A stretch of 64,000 nucleotides of DNA from Nostoc sp. ATCC 53789 (lineage in GTDB: Bacteria; Cyanobacteriota; Cyanobacteriia; Cyanobacteriales; Nostocaceae): the NCBI RefSeq assembly GCF_009873495.1, contig NZ_CP046707.1:1-64000 (forward strand), in the 5' to 3' direction. A program made the position numbers and the translations under genes. How positions within the stretch are numbered: position 1 is the first letter of the stretch; every line of letters starts with the position of its first letter. The notes below the pieces were generated by a model, which made no database searches, was not told where the DNA came from, and saw only the letters and a program-made list of their open reading frames with translations. Positions 41,598 through 51,172 of this stretch are shown here, piece by piece.

Positions 41598-42776
41598 CTA
41601 AAACCCAATTGGCAGAAATTTCGAGTTATTATTAATCACATCTTTACCAATTCTTGCTGCCACTCCTTCAGCAACGCCATTGATCAAAAAGCAAGATAAC
41701 TGCAATCTATACTCTTCTCCTTCTACTTTGATAATTGGTAAATCAGCATATTTTTGGTAAACTTTAGCAAAATAAGCGTACTCAGGGTCTGGGTTACAAG
41801 CTATTTCTTGATTACTTTTAATAACTTTAACTTCTCTCCCTTCTCTCCCCCAGGTGGGTTTTGACACTAAGGGAGGATTGATTTTATCTTGTTCCATAAA
41901 TGTAGGTAAAAAATGTTCAAATCCTGCCAAATTATTCTGACTAAAAAAATCAAATCCTAATTCTGTAATTAAAGCCATTAACGCTTTATTTTGCATTACA
42001 AAAGCACTGACAGGATTAATTAAAGCTAGCTTCCTTGAATAGACTAATGGTTCAAAATAATCCCAAAGACTTACTCCAAATTCGGGGTCTTTATCTTCTA
42101 CCATCCATTCTGTTGGGTATATGCGGTAGATTATATCGACTGCTTCACCCCTATGGTCGTAGCAGCCATCCTCATCCATTGCAATACTTTCGATTGGACA
42201 AAAAACAGATTGATAATGGCACAAAGACATTAAATATTCAACAGTACCAATATCTTCGAGAGCTTCAGATAGGGCTGCAAAAATAATATTGCAGTCTTCA
42301 GGAGATTTATTGAGATATTTTGCAGATTCTTCAATATATTGATTAAGCCCTATTTGAAGAACTGCTTCAGCGTTAATATTCGGGTCTACTTTCCCAAAAT
42401 GTTTAGCGACTAGCCCATTTATTTTGAATGTTTCGACTATAAAAGTCGCCACTTCCGCATTACATTCAAGCAGGTAGATATTATCACCAACAATTGCAAA
42501 ATCGCATCGAGCAATAAAAGGCACTTGCTTATTATTTTTGATTAATCGTAGGGTTGATTGAGGATAATCAAATTCAATTAGAGTCCGTTCATCAAACTGC
42601 TTCATAACCAGAGCCGCATGGTTTAAAACCTGCCAAACTCTTGTTGCTGCTTGCTTGATTTTTTCTATGGTTTCCGGTGCAACCATTAACACCTCATAGC
42701 AAGCATATTCATCGGCATCGTACCAGCTAAATATATCTTGATACTGCTGGTAAAACTTATGCCTAACATCGTTCAT
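41598..42776 (-). CDS. Glutathionylspermidine synthase-like ATP-grasp enzyme
   Basis: It has 392 residues. FIARCDFAIVGDNIYLLECN (about 90-109) and SKPTWGREGREVKV (about 312-325) match the ATP-grasp C-terminal synthase of glutathionylspermidine synthase and the YgiC/YjfC group. The family joins an amine to a peptide carboxylate with ATP. The true substrate is not predictable. The start overlaps the stop of the upstream membrane protein by 4 bases, so they are translationally coupled. Confidence 0.85.
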   Translation of the reverse strand: MNDVRHKFYQQYQDIFSWYDADEYACYEVLMVAPETIEKIKQAATRVWQVLNHAALVMKQFDERTLIEFDYPQSTLRLIKNNKQVPFIARCDFAIVGDNIYLLECNAEVATFIVETFKINGLVAKHFGKVDPNINAEAVLQIGLNQYIEESAKYLNKSPEDCNIIFAALSEALEDIGTVEYLMSLCHYQSVFCPIESIAMDEDGCYDHRGEAVDIIYRIYPTEWMVEDKDPEFGVSLWDYFEPLVYSRKLALINPVSAFVMQNKALMALITELGFDFFSQNNLAGFEHFLPTFMEQDKINPPLVSKPTWGREGREVKVIKSNQEIACNPDPEYAYFAKVYQKYADLPIIKVEGEEYRLQLSCFLINGVAEGVAARIGKDVINNNSKFLPIGF

Positions 42777-43954
42777 GAACTCGCTCCTCCAGCACGAAAA
42801 CTACCAAAACCACTTACACGAGAACCTGGAGCGCTGCGGGTGTGACTATTGACGTAAGTTCCATCTCTACGAGTGTATCCATTTACGGAAACTGAACCGG
42901 AATGGCTACGATAACCACTACTGTAACCACCACTATAGCCGCTATAGTTACTACTGCTAGATTCATCTGAAGTATCTGAGGAAGTACCAGATGTACTGTT
43001 AAATTCAGAAGAAGCAATTTGATTATTAGCATCTTCTTCTTTTTTGATATCTTCGAGCAATGCGGTTAGGGTTTCAGGAGGACTAATATATAATGAGACG
43101 CTTGCTGTACATTCACTCTCAAAACTAGTTTTTTGTGTTAGACATTTTTTAATTTCATCAATTGCATTACTAACTTGGCGATAATTATTGCGATAAATGC
43201 TAAGTTGGGATTGTGCTTTCAAAGATAGATTAGTTGCCGAAGAAACATTTACAAGTAAATTAATTGCCTGCTGCCATTGCAACTTTGCATTCAATAATTC
43301 AGGTAATGTGATTAATGTAGTATCTTTAGTAAGGTTAGTAGCTTTTTGAGCTAATTCAACTGCTGATGAAAAGTTTTCAAGTGATTTTTGTTCACTTGTA
43401 ATCACCTTATCTACATCATTAAAGTTGCGTTTTACAGATAATATTCCAAGCTTTGCTGTATCGGAAACATATGTAGCTGTAGGAATTTTTTCTAAAATGC
43501 TAATTGCCTGCTGCCATTTACCTTTCGCTTCTTGCCAATTATTGGAGTAAGCTTTCTCTTGGACTAGTATTGCTGCTTCCTCATCTAATTTAAGTGCAGC
43601 TTGTAAATTATTGAAAGCTGCTTCTTCAACCTGGATTTTTGAGTCAAGTTTAGCAAGTAATTGATTTAACTGTGATATTTGATTTTGGGCATTCTGATAT
43701 GGATATCCTGGTAGATTTGGAACGATTTTTAGCTTTTCAATGGTTTGCTGTATCTTGGTTTGGTTTGCTTTTAAAGCATCCAAATTTGGAATACTATTAA
43801 TATTACTATTTTCATTAACGATTGCCTGTACATCGGTAATTGCTTGTTGATGTGCTGAATAATCTTTCGTAATTTGCAGGATTTTACTAACGCCAAACCA
43901 ACTTAAAAGTGCTGCGATAACTATAGGCAGCCAGGGTTTCTTTTTTCCACTCAT
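42773..43954 (-). CDS. Membrane-anchored repeat protein, partner of the synthase
   Basis: It has 393 residues. A basic start and a hydrophobic span at 8-25 (WLPIVIAALLSWFGVSKILQ) anchor it in the membrane. Residues 35-290 are helical with repeated QEAKGKWQQAISIL / NAKLQWQQAINLL-like segments. The end is Ser/Gly/Tyr-rich with VNGYTRRDGTYVNSHTRSAP. YgiB-type membrane proteins accompany YgiC enzymes in other bacteria, so the pairing is sensible, but the sequence differs. Confidence 0.75.
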   Translation of the reverse strand: MSGKKKPWLPIVIAALLSWFGVSKILQITKDYSAHQQAITDVQAIVNENSNINSIPNLDALKANQTKIQQTIEKLKIVPNLPGYPYQNAQNQISQLNQLLAKLDSKIQVEEAAFNNLQAALKLDEEAAILVQEKAYSNNWQEAKGKWQQAISILEKIPTATYVSDTAKLGILSVKRNFNDVDKVITSEQKSLENFSSAVELAQKATNLTKDTTLITLPELLNAKLQWQQAINLLVNVSSATNLSLKAQSQLSIYRNNYRQVSNAIDEIKKCLTQKTSFESECTASVSLYISPPETLTALLEDIKKEEDANNQIASSEFNSTSGTSSDTSDESSSSNYSGYSGGYSSGYRSHSGSVSVNGYTRRDGTYVNSHTRSAPGSRVSGFGSFRAGGASS

Positions 43955-44067
43955 TGTTATTTTATATATTTACACATCTACATAATTATTGTTCCCGTTA
44001 TTTATCAAGTTTGAACACGAAATTAGCGAGTGATGGATTTCAACTGTTTTTTATCTGGTCTAATCCA

Positions 44068-44148
44068 TCAGAAAGTCTGCAAAAGGACTTGCCAATACTC
44101 CGCTACCTCTTCAGGGGTTGCTAAATATGATATTTTTGTTTTTGTCAT
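44068..44148 (-). CDS. Possible 26-residue peptide
   Basis: A short frame (MTKTKISYLATPEEVAEYWQ and QTF) lies upstream of the membrane protein in the same direction. The LATPEEVAEYW segment reads like the first helix of a DNA-binding domain, so it could be a remnant of a small excisionase-like gene. Confidence 0.3.
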   Translation of the reverse strand: MTKTKISYLATPEEVAEYWQVLLQTF

Positions 44149-44188
44149 GATTGTTTGGTGTTCTGAAAATTGACTAGGTACACAAACT

Positions 44189-47100
44189 CTAACCAGTGGC
44201 TAGCAATAGTTGATTTAAAGGAATTGAGCATTCTTGCTTGTCGCCCCAGCATTTCCGAGCGATCGCTATTCCCCCTCTAACAGCTTTCAAAACATAGCTT
44301 CGGAAGTGGGAACCAAAACCCGTTTCCTTAATTTCAGCTTGTGTAGCGATGGCCTGCTGTGCCAATTCCTCTAAAGACAATTGCTGCTGATATTTTTGAT
44401 GAAGTTCCCACAGATGCGAACGCTGGTTTTCTGAAAGTAGCGGCCAAACTTGATCAATCTCGGCTTGGTTAGCCGCAACTTCTCCCCAATTAGAAATTTT
44501 TAGTAGTTTCTCAATTACCGCTTCTGTGGACTGCTGATGATTTTCAACTGGTAACTCAGCTATGATTACCTGACTTTCTGAGTCATGAGTGATGACTATT
44601 GACTCAACTTCTTCTGTTAGGGTCTGTGTTTTTTGCTCTGCGTACTGTTCTTGTAATGTAGTCAGCGTATTAATTTCGGTTTCTGCAAGTGCTGACAATT
44701 GGCAATTGGGAATTGTTGCTTGTACTTGTGCCTCCAGTTTGGCTTTGGCGGCTTTTTCTCTGGCTAGGATATCGCGCTCTACCCATGCCGTGAAAACTTC
44801 CTCTCGGCGATCGCTAACGGGAACAGCGCGTCCATCGACAAAAACCAGATTCCCCTCATCATCTTTTTGGAAGTCTGGCGCGGGGACACCGTAAATCCAG
44901 ACTTGGTTGCCTCGTGTTCCCTCTCGCCGCAATCGGGGGAATTTATACCCAGTAAGAGATGCTAGTTTTTGACAGACTTGCATGGGAGTATTTAGCTTTG
45001 CAAACATATTACTCTTAGCGCCAAGAATTAAACTCAAATCGGATTGATGAGTTTTTGCTTTCTCAAATACTGCTTGTGCTAATGGGTGATTGTTGCTCAA
45101 TCCGTCCGTTTCTCGAAGCTCTTTGTACCCAATCCAGTCTAAAGCATCAATTTTTTTCCCAATAAAGCTTTTATTAGTATCGGGAATGAAATAATCTCCA
45201 CCGCCATTTTTTAAAGCGGTAGACATGACGTTTATTTCTCTATCCGGTAGAAATTCCCTACCCACGCCAAGGTAGTAATCTAGTCGAATTATAGAATACC
45301 AGTTTTGATCATCTTTCTCTACTAATTCGGGAGTAACAGTCACGTTATAACGCCTTTCAATCTCACCTTTTCTGTGTTTTAACTGTTCGGACTCAGTTTT
45401 GCAATTCTGTTTATCTAATTTCAAAAACTGTTCATCTGTAATGCTTTCAGACGCTGTGACATTTTCACAGTGTCCCGCATATTCTGATTTGCAGTTGTTG
45501 TAAATTTCTTGCTTAGTAGTCTCTACTTCTGCGGGTTCAGGTAACTCATCTGCGCCCACTTCACAGATGATATGTCCCTCAGATTTCAAATCACTAACAA
45601 TTTGCAATTCATAGCTATTCATCCCATCATTTATGATTGCCCCTAACTTTGCCCAGGTATTAATGCAAATACTCTCAAAATTGCCTTCTATCGATTCCTC
45701 AAATCCCAAATCAACGAGCTTTTTAATATTGGCTTTATTCTTGATGTACTCACCTGCTAGTAATGCCTTTACACTATTGGAGCCATTGCCTACCCTATTG
45801 ATGCCTACTGGATTAAGCCAGATATAACGCGGGACTGGAAGGCGGTAACGTGATAAATGCTGTCTGACACCATCGGTAGTTTGTACGCCTTGAAAAATCC
45901 CAAAAACATAATCAAAATGCTTTTCTTCAATTGATACCCCAGTCTCAATGGTCGAGGTAGTTAGAACGAGGTCATAGTTTTTAATTACCTCATTTAAATC
46001 ATCTGTACAGCCAAAAGCTGGATGACCAAGAGTAGTTGTACTTTTAGAATCAATTCGTAAAATTCTCAGGTGTGGCAGCAGTTTTTTATAGTACGCCTCC
46101 AAATTGCGAGAACCCCATTTAGAACTAGCCCGTTGTCCAGACAAAGCAACAAAGCACTTATCCCCATTCTCTAGTTTTTGGGTAAGGATTTTTACTAATT
46201 GGGCTGGATTATTACCCTGTACTAAATTTACCTGCCAAGGCTCTACAAACTGAAATGTATTTTCCACGAGAAAAGTGTCAATCTCTTGCCCAAGCAGCCC
46301 TTTGATAAAATCAATGCCAATATCGTTTAAGTCAGCATCAGCAATGAAGATTTTCCCACCATAATTAACAACATTCAGTAGCAGGCGTTTGAAATTTTTG
46401 ATGATGGCTACGCGATCTGTCTGACAAGTCGAACTGCTCAACAAATGCCAGATTAGCTGCATGATTTCATCCAAAATCAACCAGCACCCTTTCCACTCAT
46501 CAGGGTTAAATTTGGCTTGGCTTTTTGGATGTAAGCTATCAATTACTAACCCCATTCCGAAATGTGAGCCTTGCTCAGTCTGCTTCACTTCGGTAATGAA
46601 AGGTAATCCCAGTTTTTTTACAAGCTGCGTAGCAAGTTGCACCCGATGGGTAATTACTAACACTCTCCTCTCACCAGCGCGAATTATCGGGTCAGTTAGC
46701 CACTGGAGTAAGTGAGTTTTACCTGTGTTCTTTGGCGATTTCAAGCCTATTAGCTGCTTACCCAAAGGAATAGCCAACTCACCCAAGTAACGCTGATTTA
46801 AGTTCAAATCTGGGGTGTATGTGAGCCGCCTTAGTTGCTTGGTGTTCCACTCATCTAATTTCAGAGCATCGCAGTAAATAGTATCAAATTGGTCGCGGCC
46901 GTAAGCGGCTAGTACATCATCAATCCCTTTGCCTAATGCCAAATGCCACCCCATTACTCGGACTTCACAGCCACGCAAAGATAAAAGCTTGGCAGTTTTA
47001 GCGATCGCACCATTCACGCTTCTAACCGTGGTGCGCTTCACATCGGCATCAAAACAGAAATAAATTCGCCTGCCTGATTGAGCATAAGCGGCTAACTGTG

Positions 47101-47998
47101 GGATCAGGTATGGTGCGCCGTTATTTTCGCCGTATTCATCCTTTGGTTGGCGACGGCCTCCCCATACTCCGGGTATACCAATGGCGACATAACCACAAGA
47201 TAAGATTGCAGCTGCTTTTTTAGCACCCTCGCAGATGATAACGGGAATTTGGGTATTCTCTCTCACCCATCGCCAAAAATCACCATAAGGTAAACTTTGG
47301 TAATTTTCTGGTAGTGCCACATCGTAGCGGCGGCTAATTAATTCCCAGATCCGGGCGGGAATCCGTAAGGCAAAAATTTCTGTGTCAACTTTGGGGGGAT
47401 GCTCATACTTAATTGCCCTGCTGTTACCCTCATCTATTCTTGGCGTGTTGGGCTTGAAGCATCCCCAAAGGGAATCTTCACCGGTGATAATATTTATTCC
47501 ACTACACCACCACCCACCATTAGAGAGGTGAGCATATCGCCGCATATCCCCATCGCGTAACCGTCCATCATTACGGCGGCTGATTTTATCGGAGTAAAGG
47601 AGATAATCAAAAGCGGCATTCCCTGACAGCGATTTGAAGTTAAGTGCCGCTATCTCACTGTCAATTGCACTCTCCCCCCACTCTTGCCAGTGGCTTGGTT
47701 CAAAATTTTCTCTGACTGGCAAACTATAAGGTGCGAATGGTTCTTCAATTTCTTGATGATTACCCAGTACTTGAATTTCGCTATCATGGTGATCGCCTTG
47801 CGCCATGTCATTTTGGCTGGAGGCTACAACAACTTGATGGACTTTTCCATCTCTGGACTCAAGTCTTGAGATTTCATGCAAAGCCCAAGGGGTACTTCTG
47901 AGCTTACCTCGCTTGTTGAATTTTCTGAAAACCTGCCTTAGTTCTTGATTTAGTGATTTTTGGGGTGAGGCTATCTTGCCGAATCCTTTGTGATTCAT
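44189..47998 (-). CDS. CyRepA1-family plasmid replication protein (DUF3854)
   Basis: The 1269 residues contain a TOPRIM-like DUF3854 domain at about 250-365: VIICEGAKKAAAI with E257, IYFCFDADVK with D317/D319 and LGKGIDDVL at 355-363. A helicase-like domain follows, with Walker A SPKNTGKT at 421-428 and ILDEIMQ at 508-514. This primase-helicase layout marks CyRepA1-type initiators of cyanobacterial plasmids. It would start replication of this molecule. The stop is followed by spacer, and the start overlaps the upstream gene by 4 bases. Confidence 0.9.
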   Translation of the reverse strand: MNHKGFGKIASPQKSLNQELRQVFRKFNKRGKLRSTPWALHEISRLESRDGKVHQVVVASSQNDMAQGDHHDSEIQVLGNHQEIEEPFAPYSLPVRENFEPSHWQEWGESAIDSEIAALNFKSLSGNAAFDYLLYSDKISRRNDGRLRDGDMRRYAHLSNGGWWCSGINIITGEDSLWGCFKPNTPRIDEGNSRAIKYEHPPKVDTEIFALRIPARIWELISRRYDVALPENYQSLPYGDFWRWVRENTQIPVIICEGAKKAAAILSCGYVAIGIPGVWGGRRQPKDEYGENNGAPYLIPQLAAYAQSGRRIYFCFDADVKRTTVRSVNGAIAKTAKLLSLRGCEVRVMGWHLALGKGIDDVLAAYGRDQFDTIYCDALKLDEWNTKQLRRLTYTPDLNLNQRYLGELAIPLGKQLIGLKSPKNTGKTHLLQWLTDPIIRAGERRVLVITHRVQLATQLVKKLGLPFITEVKQTEQGSHFGMGLVIDSLHPKSQAKFNPDEWKGCWLILDEIMQLIWHLLSSSTCQTDRVAIIKNFKRLLLNVVNYGGKIFIADADLNDIGIDFIKGLLGQEIDTFLVENTFQFVEPWQVNLVQGNNPAQLVKILTQKLENGDKCFVALSGQRASSKWGSRNLEAYYKKLLPHLRILRIDSKSTTTLGHPAFGCTDDLNEVIKNYDLVLTTSTIETGVSIEEKHFDYVFGIFQGVQTTDGVRQHLSRYRLPVPRYIWLNPVGINRVGNGSNSVKALLAGEYIKNKANIKKLVDLGFEESIEGNFESICINTWAKLGAIINDGMNSYELQIVSDLKSEGHIICEVGADELPEPAEVETTKQEIYNNCKSEYAGHCENVTASESITDEQFLKLDKQNCKTESEQLKHRKGEIERRYNVTVTPELVEKDDQNWYSIIRLDYYLGVGREFLPDREINVMSTALKNGGGDYFIPDTNKSFIGKKIDALDWIGYKELRETDGLSNNHPLAQAVFEKAKTHQSDLSLILGAKSNMFAKLNTPMQVCQKLASLTGYKFPRLRREGTRGNQVWIYGVPAPDFQKDDEGNLVFVDGRAVPVSDRREEVFTAWVERDILAREKAAKAKLEAQVQATIPNCQLSALAETEINTLTTLQEQYAEQKTQTLTEEVESIVITHDSESQVIIAELPVENHQQSTEAVIEKLLKISNWGEVAANQAEIDQVWPLLSENQRSHLWELHQKYQQQLSLEELAQQAIATQAEIKETGFGSHFRSYVLKAVRGGIAIARKCWGDKQECSIPLNQLLLATG

Positions 47999-48327
47999 AC
48001 TGCCACCCCTCCAACCTTGGCTTCAATTTGGAGAAGTACGGCGGCCACCTGACCACTAAACCAGCCAAGCTTGACTAATCGCTGTAAGTAAAAGGACTCC
48101 TGTAAGTTGAGGTTAGGCGATTGCAGTAACTCATCCGGGTCGGGGCATGGTCTTAGAGCAACGTCACAGCAACCCGCTTTTAAATATTTGGTGCTAGTTC
48201 GGCGATCGCTTATATGGTTTGATAATTCCGAAATTCGAGATTCTTGATTGTTGGGGAAAGTTTGCGTTAGAATAGTAGGCTTTTCATTCGCAAACCCCTG
48301 TCTGTCAGAAGTGAGGGGTTTATTCAT
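47995..48327 (-). CDS. Hypothetical protein upstream of rep
   Basis: It has 110 residues; the start is polar (MNKPLTSDRQGFANEKPTIL) and the end is hydrophobic and helical (SFYLQRLVKLGWFSGQVAAV). It contains CCDVALRPCPDPDELL. Its stop overlaps the rep start by 4 bases, so it is coupled to replication protein synthesis and may regulate copy number. Confidence 0.7.
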   Translation of the reverse strand: MNKPLTSDRQGFANEKPTILTQTFPNNQESRISELSNHISDRRTSTKYLKAGCCDVALRPCPDPDELLQSPNLNLQESFYLQRLVKLGWFSGQVAAVLLQIEAKVGGVAV

Positions 48328-48710
48328 TGGGTTGTCCTTTGTTGGTTTGGACAGCCCCTTAACTTTTAAATTTGCAGATTGTAGGGATTAGTCGGTAAGC
48401 TAGAAGAATATATAAATTCGTTAGACTTGCTTGTTGCATTGTCTTGTGGTGAAACGTTTATCAGACGTTTCTTTGTGCGTGCTTGTGCTTACCGTTGGTT
48501 AATCCTTGCGATCGCACTCAAAAAGCTGAAGGCTGTGTAACTAGCATTTTTTTTGCTATTCATTCTGTGAACTTTAGATGAATTGAGCTAAAGTTTTATA
48601 TCTTTTGTCTAGTCCTCCAAAATACAAACTATTGGCAAGGTGATCACCTACTCTGGGAATCTCTTCATATACTAGTAGCACCATTGCGTAGCTTGCCGCC
48701 GTAGGCATCG
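48328..48710. other. Leader region upstream of the rep operon
   Basis: It holds inverted words near 48330-48355 (GGTTGTCC, GGACAGCC) and an AT-rich tract. An origin may lie here, as is usual upstream of rep genes, but no clear iterons are visible. Confidence 0.45.
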
Positions 48711-48712
48711 CT
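48686..48712. repeat. Interspersed repeat at a gene end
   Basis: This GCGTAGCTTGCCGCC / GTAGGCATCGCT copy supplies the stop codon of the 48711 gene, which suggests insertion into the gene's end. Confidence 0.8.
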
Positions 48713-49034
48713 AGTTTTGCGGATCAATCCGTGTTAGCTGTACCAATATTGCGCCAAGTTGATTTAATGCTGCGTTAGTAGTGCGCTGATTCTCTAGAAA
48801 ATTTTGCTTAAGTTCCTCATGGCTGTCGCGTAGTTCCAGCAAAACATCATCCATAACAGCATTACGAGCTAAAACTGTTTGGGCGGTGTTGATGTAATCA
48901 TCCAACTGTTGCTGTGTGGTAGCTTGCCTGTCTATTAAATTATTTTGCTGTTCGGCTACCCGTTCTAGGAGTGCTTCAATTCGGTCAAGTCTGCTGGGTT
49001 GTCCCCCGTTGTATTGTCTTGGTATATCGCTCAT
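48711..49034 (-). CDS. Hypothetical coiled-coil protein
   Basis: It has 107 residues, almost all coiled coil (RLDRIEALLERVAEQQNNLI, NAALNQLGAILVQLTRI). Its ATG overlaps the stop of a 24-codon gene. The last codons run into an interspersed repeat. A structural or plasmid-maintenance role is possible. Confidence 0.65.
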   Translation of the reverse strand: MSDIPRQYNGGQPSRLDRIEALLERVAEQQNNLIDRQATTQQQLDDYINTAQTVLARNAVMDDVLLELRDSHEELKQNFLENQRTTNAALNQLGAILVQLTRIDPQN

Positions 49035-49105
49035 TGTCCTGCCTCAATCATTTTGGCAATCGCAACTTGGCGTGAATAAATATCTTGAATTTGTGCTTCT
49101 GTCAT
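49031..49105 (-). CDS. 24-residue minigene overlapping both neighbours
   Basis: The frame encodes MTEAQIQDIYSRQVAIAKMI and EAGQ. Its ATG overlaps the stop of the ribbon-helix-helix gene and its stop overlaps the next start, both in ATGA-type overlaps. Such linkage argues that it is translated. It reads like a short helix and could be a peptide or a coupling relay. Confidence 0.5.
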   Translation of the reverse strand: MTEAQIQDIYSRQVAIAKMIEAGQ

Positions 49106-49269
49106 ACTGATTTATCTTGTTCTGCTTTCCTTTGTTCTGCGATCGCCCGTTTTACTAGCACCCTGGTCAATTGGGGAACCGTTAAAAACTCTTTATTCGC
49201 CCAATGGTCTAGAAATTTTATATCCTCCTCATCTAATCTCAAGGTTATTCGTGGCTTGCTTGAAGGCAT
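49102..49269 (-). CDS. Ribbon-helix-helix (CopG-like) protein
   Basis: From ATG at 49267-49269 (MPSSKPRITLRLDEEDIKFL) it has 55 residues. The beta strand PRITLRLDEED followed by two helices is a typical ribbon-helix-helix DNA-binding fold. It heads a minus-strand series leading to the rep gene and may repress it. The codons upstream of 49269 are less likely to be translated. Confidence 0.75.
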   Translation of the reverse strand: MPSSKPRITLRLDEEDIKFLDHWANKEFLTVPQLTRVLVKRAIAEQRKAEQDKSV

Positions 49270-49540
49270 AAGAGCAACTATATAAACACTTTTGTTCAAT
49301 TATGGCTCCAAATACTTACCAAGAGCGGTTTTTAGTTCCTAGTTGACTAAGTGACGCACCTGTTGCTATATTAGCATCTAAGGCAATCGATCAACAACAA
49401 GCCACTAATTAGCGTCCTACGAGTAAGCCAAAGTATTACCCCATCTGGCTTTTAGCGATTAGGAGCGACATTGTGATGTGTACTTATTCTGATTGCTAGC
49501 TAGTTACTATCTGATTCACATTGATTACTGTAGTAAACCC
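49270..49540. promoter_or_regulatory. Divergent promoter region
   Basis: This 270-base gap separates the minus-strand rep series from the plus-strand operon, so promoters for both must lie here. No clear -35/-10 pair stands out. Confidence 0.4.
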
Positions 49541-49909
49541 ATGAAACCTAGACGGAGCAAACATTCTACAGACCTAGACTCATTCCTTGATTTCCCATCT
49601 ACCAAGACATATTTAGCTGAGGTCTTGGGTGTTAGCCGTTCGACTTTGGTCACTTGGGAGAATTTAGCCTTCTGGAGAATCCCCAGTTTCAGAGATGCCT
49701 ACCCCAAAAAAGCCGATAACACTCACGATCGCGAGTCGCCATTGTCGCCGTATCAAGCATGGGTTTTGGGGAGAGTAGGGCGATTAATGGCACAGCTACG
49801 ACGGTCTGAACGAGTCAAAGGCTATATCGCCAAAAACCCGAATGATTTTTCTAGATACCGCTATCAGCAAGCATTCCAGCAAATTCAAAAAATCCAAAAG
49901 GGAGCGTAA
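49541..49909 (+). CDS. Hypothetical HTH-like protein, first of the operon
   Basis: From the ATG at 49541 (MKPRRSKHSTDLDSFLDFPS) it has 122 residues. LAEVLGVSRSTLVTWENLAF looks like a helix-turn-helix. A second half (LSPYQAWVLGRVGRLMAQLR) is helical. It likely regulates the seven-gene operon or binds plasmid DNA. A TTG start at 49493 would add 16 residues. Confidence 0.7.
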   Translation: MKPRRSKHSTDLDSFLDFPSTKTYLAEVLGVSRSTLVTWENLAFWRIPSFRDAYPKKADNTHDRESPLSPYQAWVLGRVGRLMAQLRRSERVKGYIAKNPNDFSRYRYQQAFQQIQKIQKGA

Positions 49910-49912
49910 ATC

Positions 49913-50563
49913 ATGGCAACACGAAAAAAGGTGACTCCAACCATGCCAACAGCAGACACAGTAAGCATTCATGATGCTGCAAAAAAGTACATGACCACGG
50001 AACAAAGCTTGAGACTGGCTTTAAGCCATGTTCGCCCGGATGATTTTGACACTGTAAAGGCAGTTTCTGAAGCCGATTTAGAAGCGATCTCCTCATACTT
50101 TCAGCCAGAATTACCAACTGTGGCTAGCACCTCAGAGTTACCTGAAAATTCACAAAATTTAACACAGCAAACATCTGAGCCAGCCACAGAACAGCCACAA
50201 AATGCCCTATCCCTACAAGGGCAACAGCAACATCTAACAGCCCCTACCCAATCCCCAAACCCTAACACCCAACTGACGCTGATTGACCAGCTAACTAGAC
50301 AAGCATCAGAAGAAATTGCAGCAGTAGACGCTATAGCCCAAGTTAAGAACCAACTGATTCTAAATAACTTGGCTGTGCGAGATGCGGAACTAACAGAGGG
50401 TATCAATCAGCACTGGCAACACCAAAAGCAAGGATATTTGGGAGCGATTAGAGATTTGGCTGGACTTGCACAGCAAAAGCCAGAAGTTACCCCAGATGAA
50501 ACTAACCTGACCCAAGAAATTGAAGGCATCATCACCGAACTGGGAAAAAAGCTCATCGCGTGA
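49913..50563 (+). CDS. Hypothetical protein, operon gene 2
   Basis: It has 216 residues. A short DNA-binding-like N-terminus (SIHDAAKKYMTTEQSLRLAL) is followed by a Gln/Pro/Thr-rich linker (about 65-125) and a helical C-terminus. It starts 3 bases after the first gene. The low-complexity linker suggests a protein joining two partners. Confidence 0.65.
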   Translation: MATRKKVTPTMPTADTVSIHDAAKKYMTTEQSLRLALSHVRPDDFDTVKAVSEADLEAISSYFQPELPTVASTSELPENSQNLTQQTSEPATEQPQNALSLQGQQQHLTAPTQSPNPNTQLTLIDQLTRQASEEIAAVDAIAQVKNQLILNNLAVRDAELTEGINQHWQHQKQGYLGAIRDLAGLAQQKPEVTPDETNLTQEIEGIITELGKKLIA

Positions 50564-50630
50564 GAGCGATCAACATCCTGTTATCTCCCCTCGACTTTGT
50601 TAACTGGTTATTAGAAAGAGTACTAACGCC

Positions 50631-50867
50631 ATGACTTTTACAATTTCCGGCACTGAACCAGAGGCAAGCATAAGCGCTAATTCCTTACCAGAACTAGTTT
50701 CTCTTGCCCAAGAATTACTTGGTCAAATCCGCCAACATCCACAGTTTAAAGGCTTACGCTTCGATTGTGATGTAGCTATTGGTGACGTTAAGCAGTATTT
50801 CAACTACCTCGAATGCGCTGTTGCTAGTGACTCAGAGGTAGCTAAGTTTGAAGGTTTTACAGAATAA
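50631..50867 (+). CDS. Hypothetical protein, operon gene 3
   Basis: This is a 78-residue acidic protein (MTFTISGTEPEASISANSLP and later GLRFDCDVAIGDVKQYFNYL). Unknown family. It follows a 67-base spacer in the operon. Confidence 0.55.
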   Translation: MTFTISGTEPEASISANSLPELVSLAQELLGQIRQHPQFKGLRFDCDVAIGDVKQYFNYLECAVASDSEVAKFEGFTE

Positions 50868-50974
50868 TTCTTGCTGCCAACTCCACAGAACACAGTCGGT
50901 AGCAGATAAAGCCAGAATTAATGCTCTCAATAGTTTTGAGAGCTTTTAAGCATCAGATACCCGTCAATACTACC

Positions 50975-51172
50975 ATGCAAGATGACTTAAACAGCCAAAT
51001 TCAGGATGCAAAGACGGATGAAACAGAGCTAAATCTTGTCCTGAGAAAATACGATTTGGATGAGGAATTAGCGCTTGAATTTAGCGAAATAGACAAAGCA
51101 TTTAGGCAACTAGAAATTAAATATCAATCGCTAATTAACACGAGGAAATTTTTCAACAATGGCAAAAATTGA
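50975..51172 (+). CDS. Hypothetical coiled-coil protein, operon gene 4
   Basis: From ATG at 50975 (MQDDLNSQIQDAKTDETELN) it has 65 residues and is acidic and helical. It overlaps the next gene by 14 bases. It may be an accessory subunit. Confidence 0.5.
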   Translation: MQDDLNSQIQDAKTDETELNLVLRKYDLDEELALEFSEIDKAFRQLEIKYQSLINTRKFFNNGKN

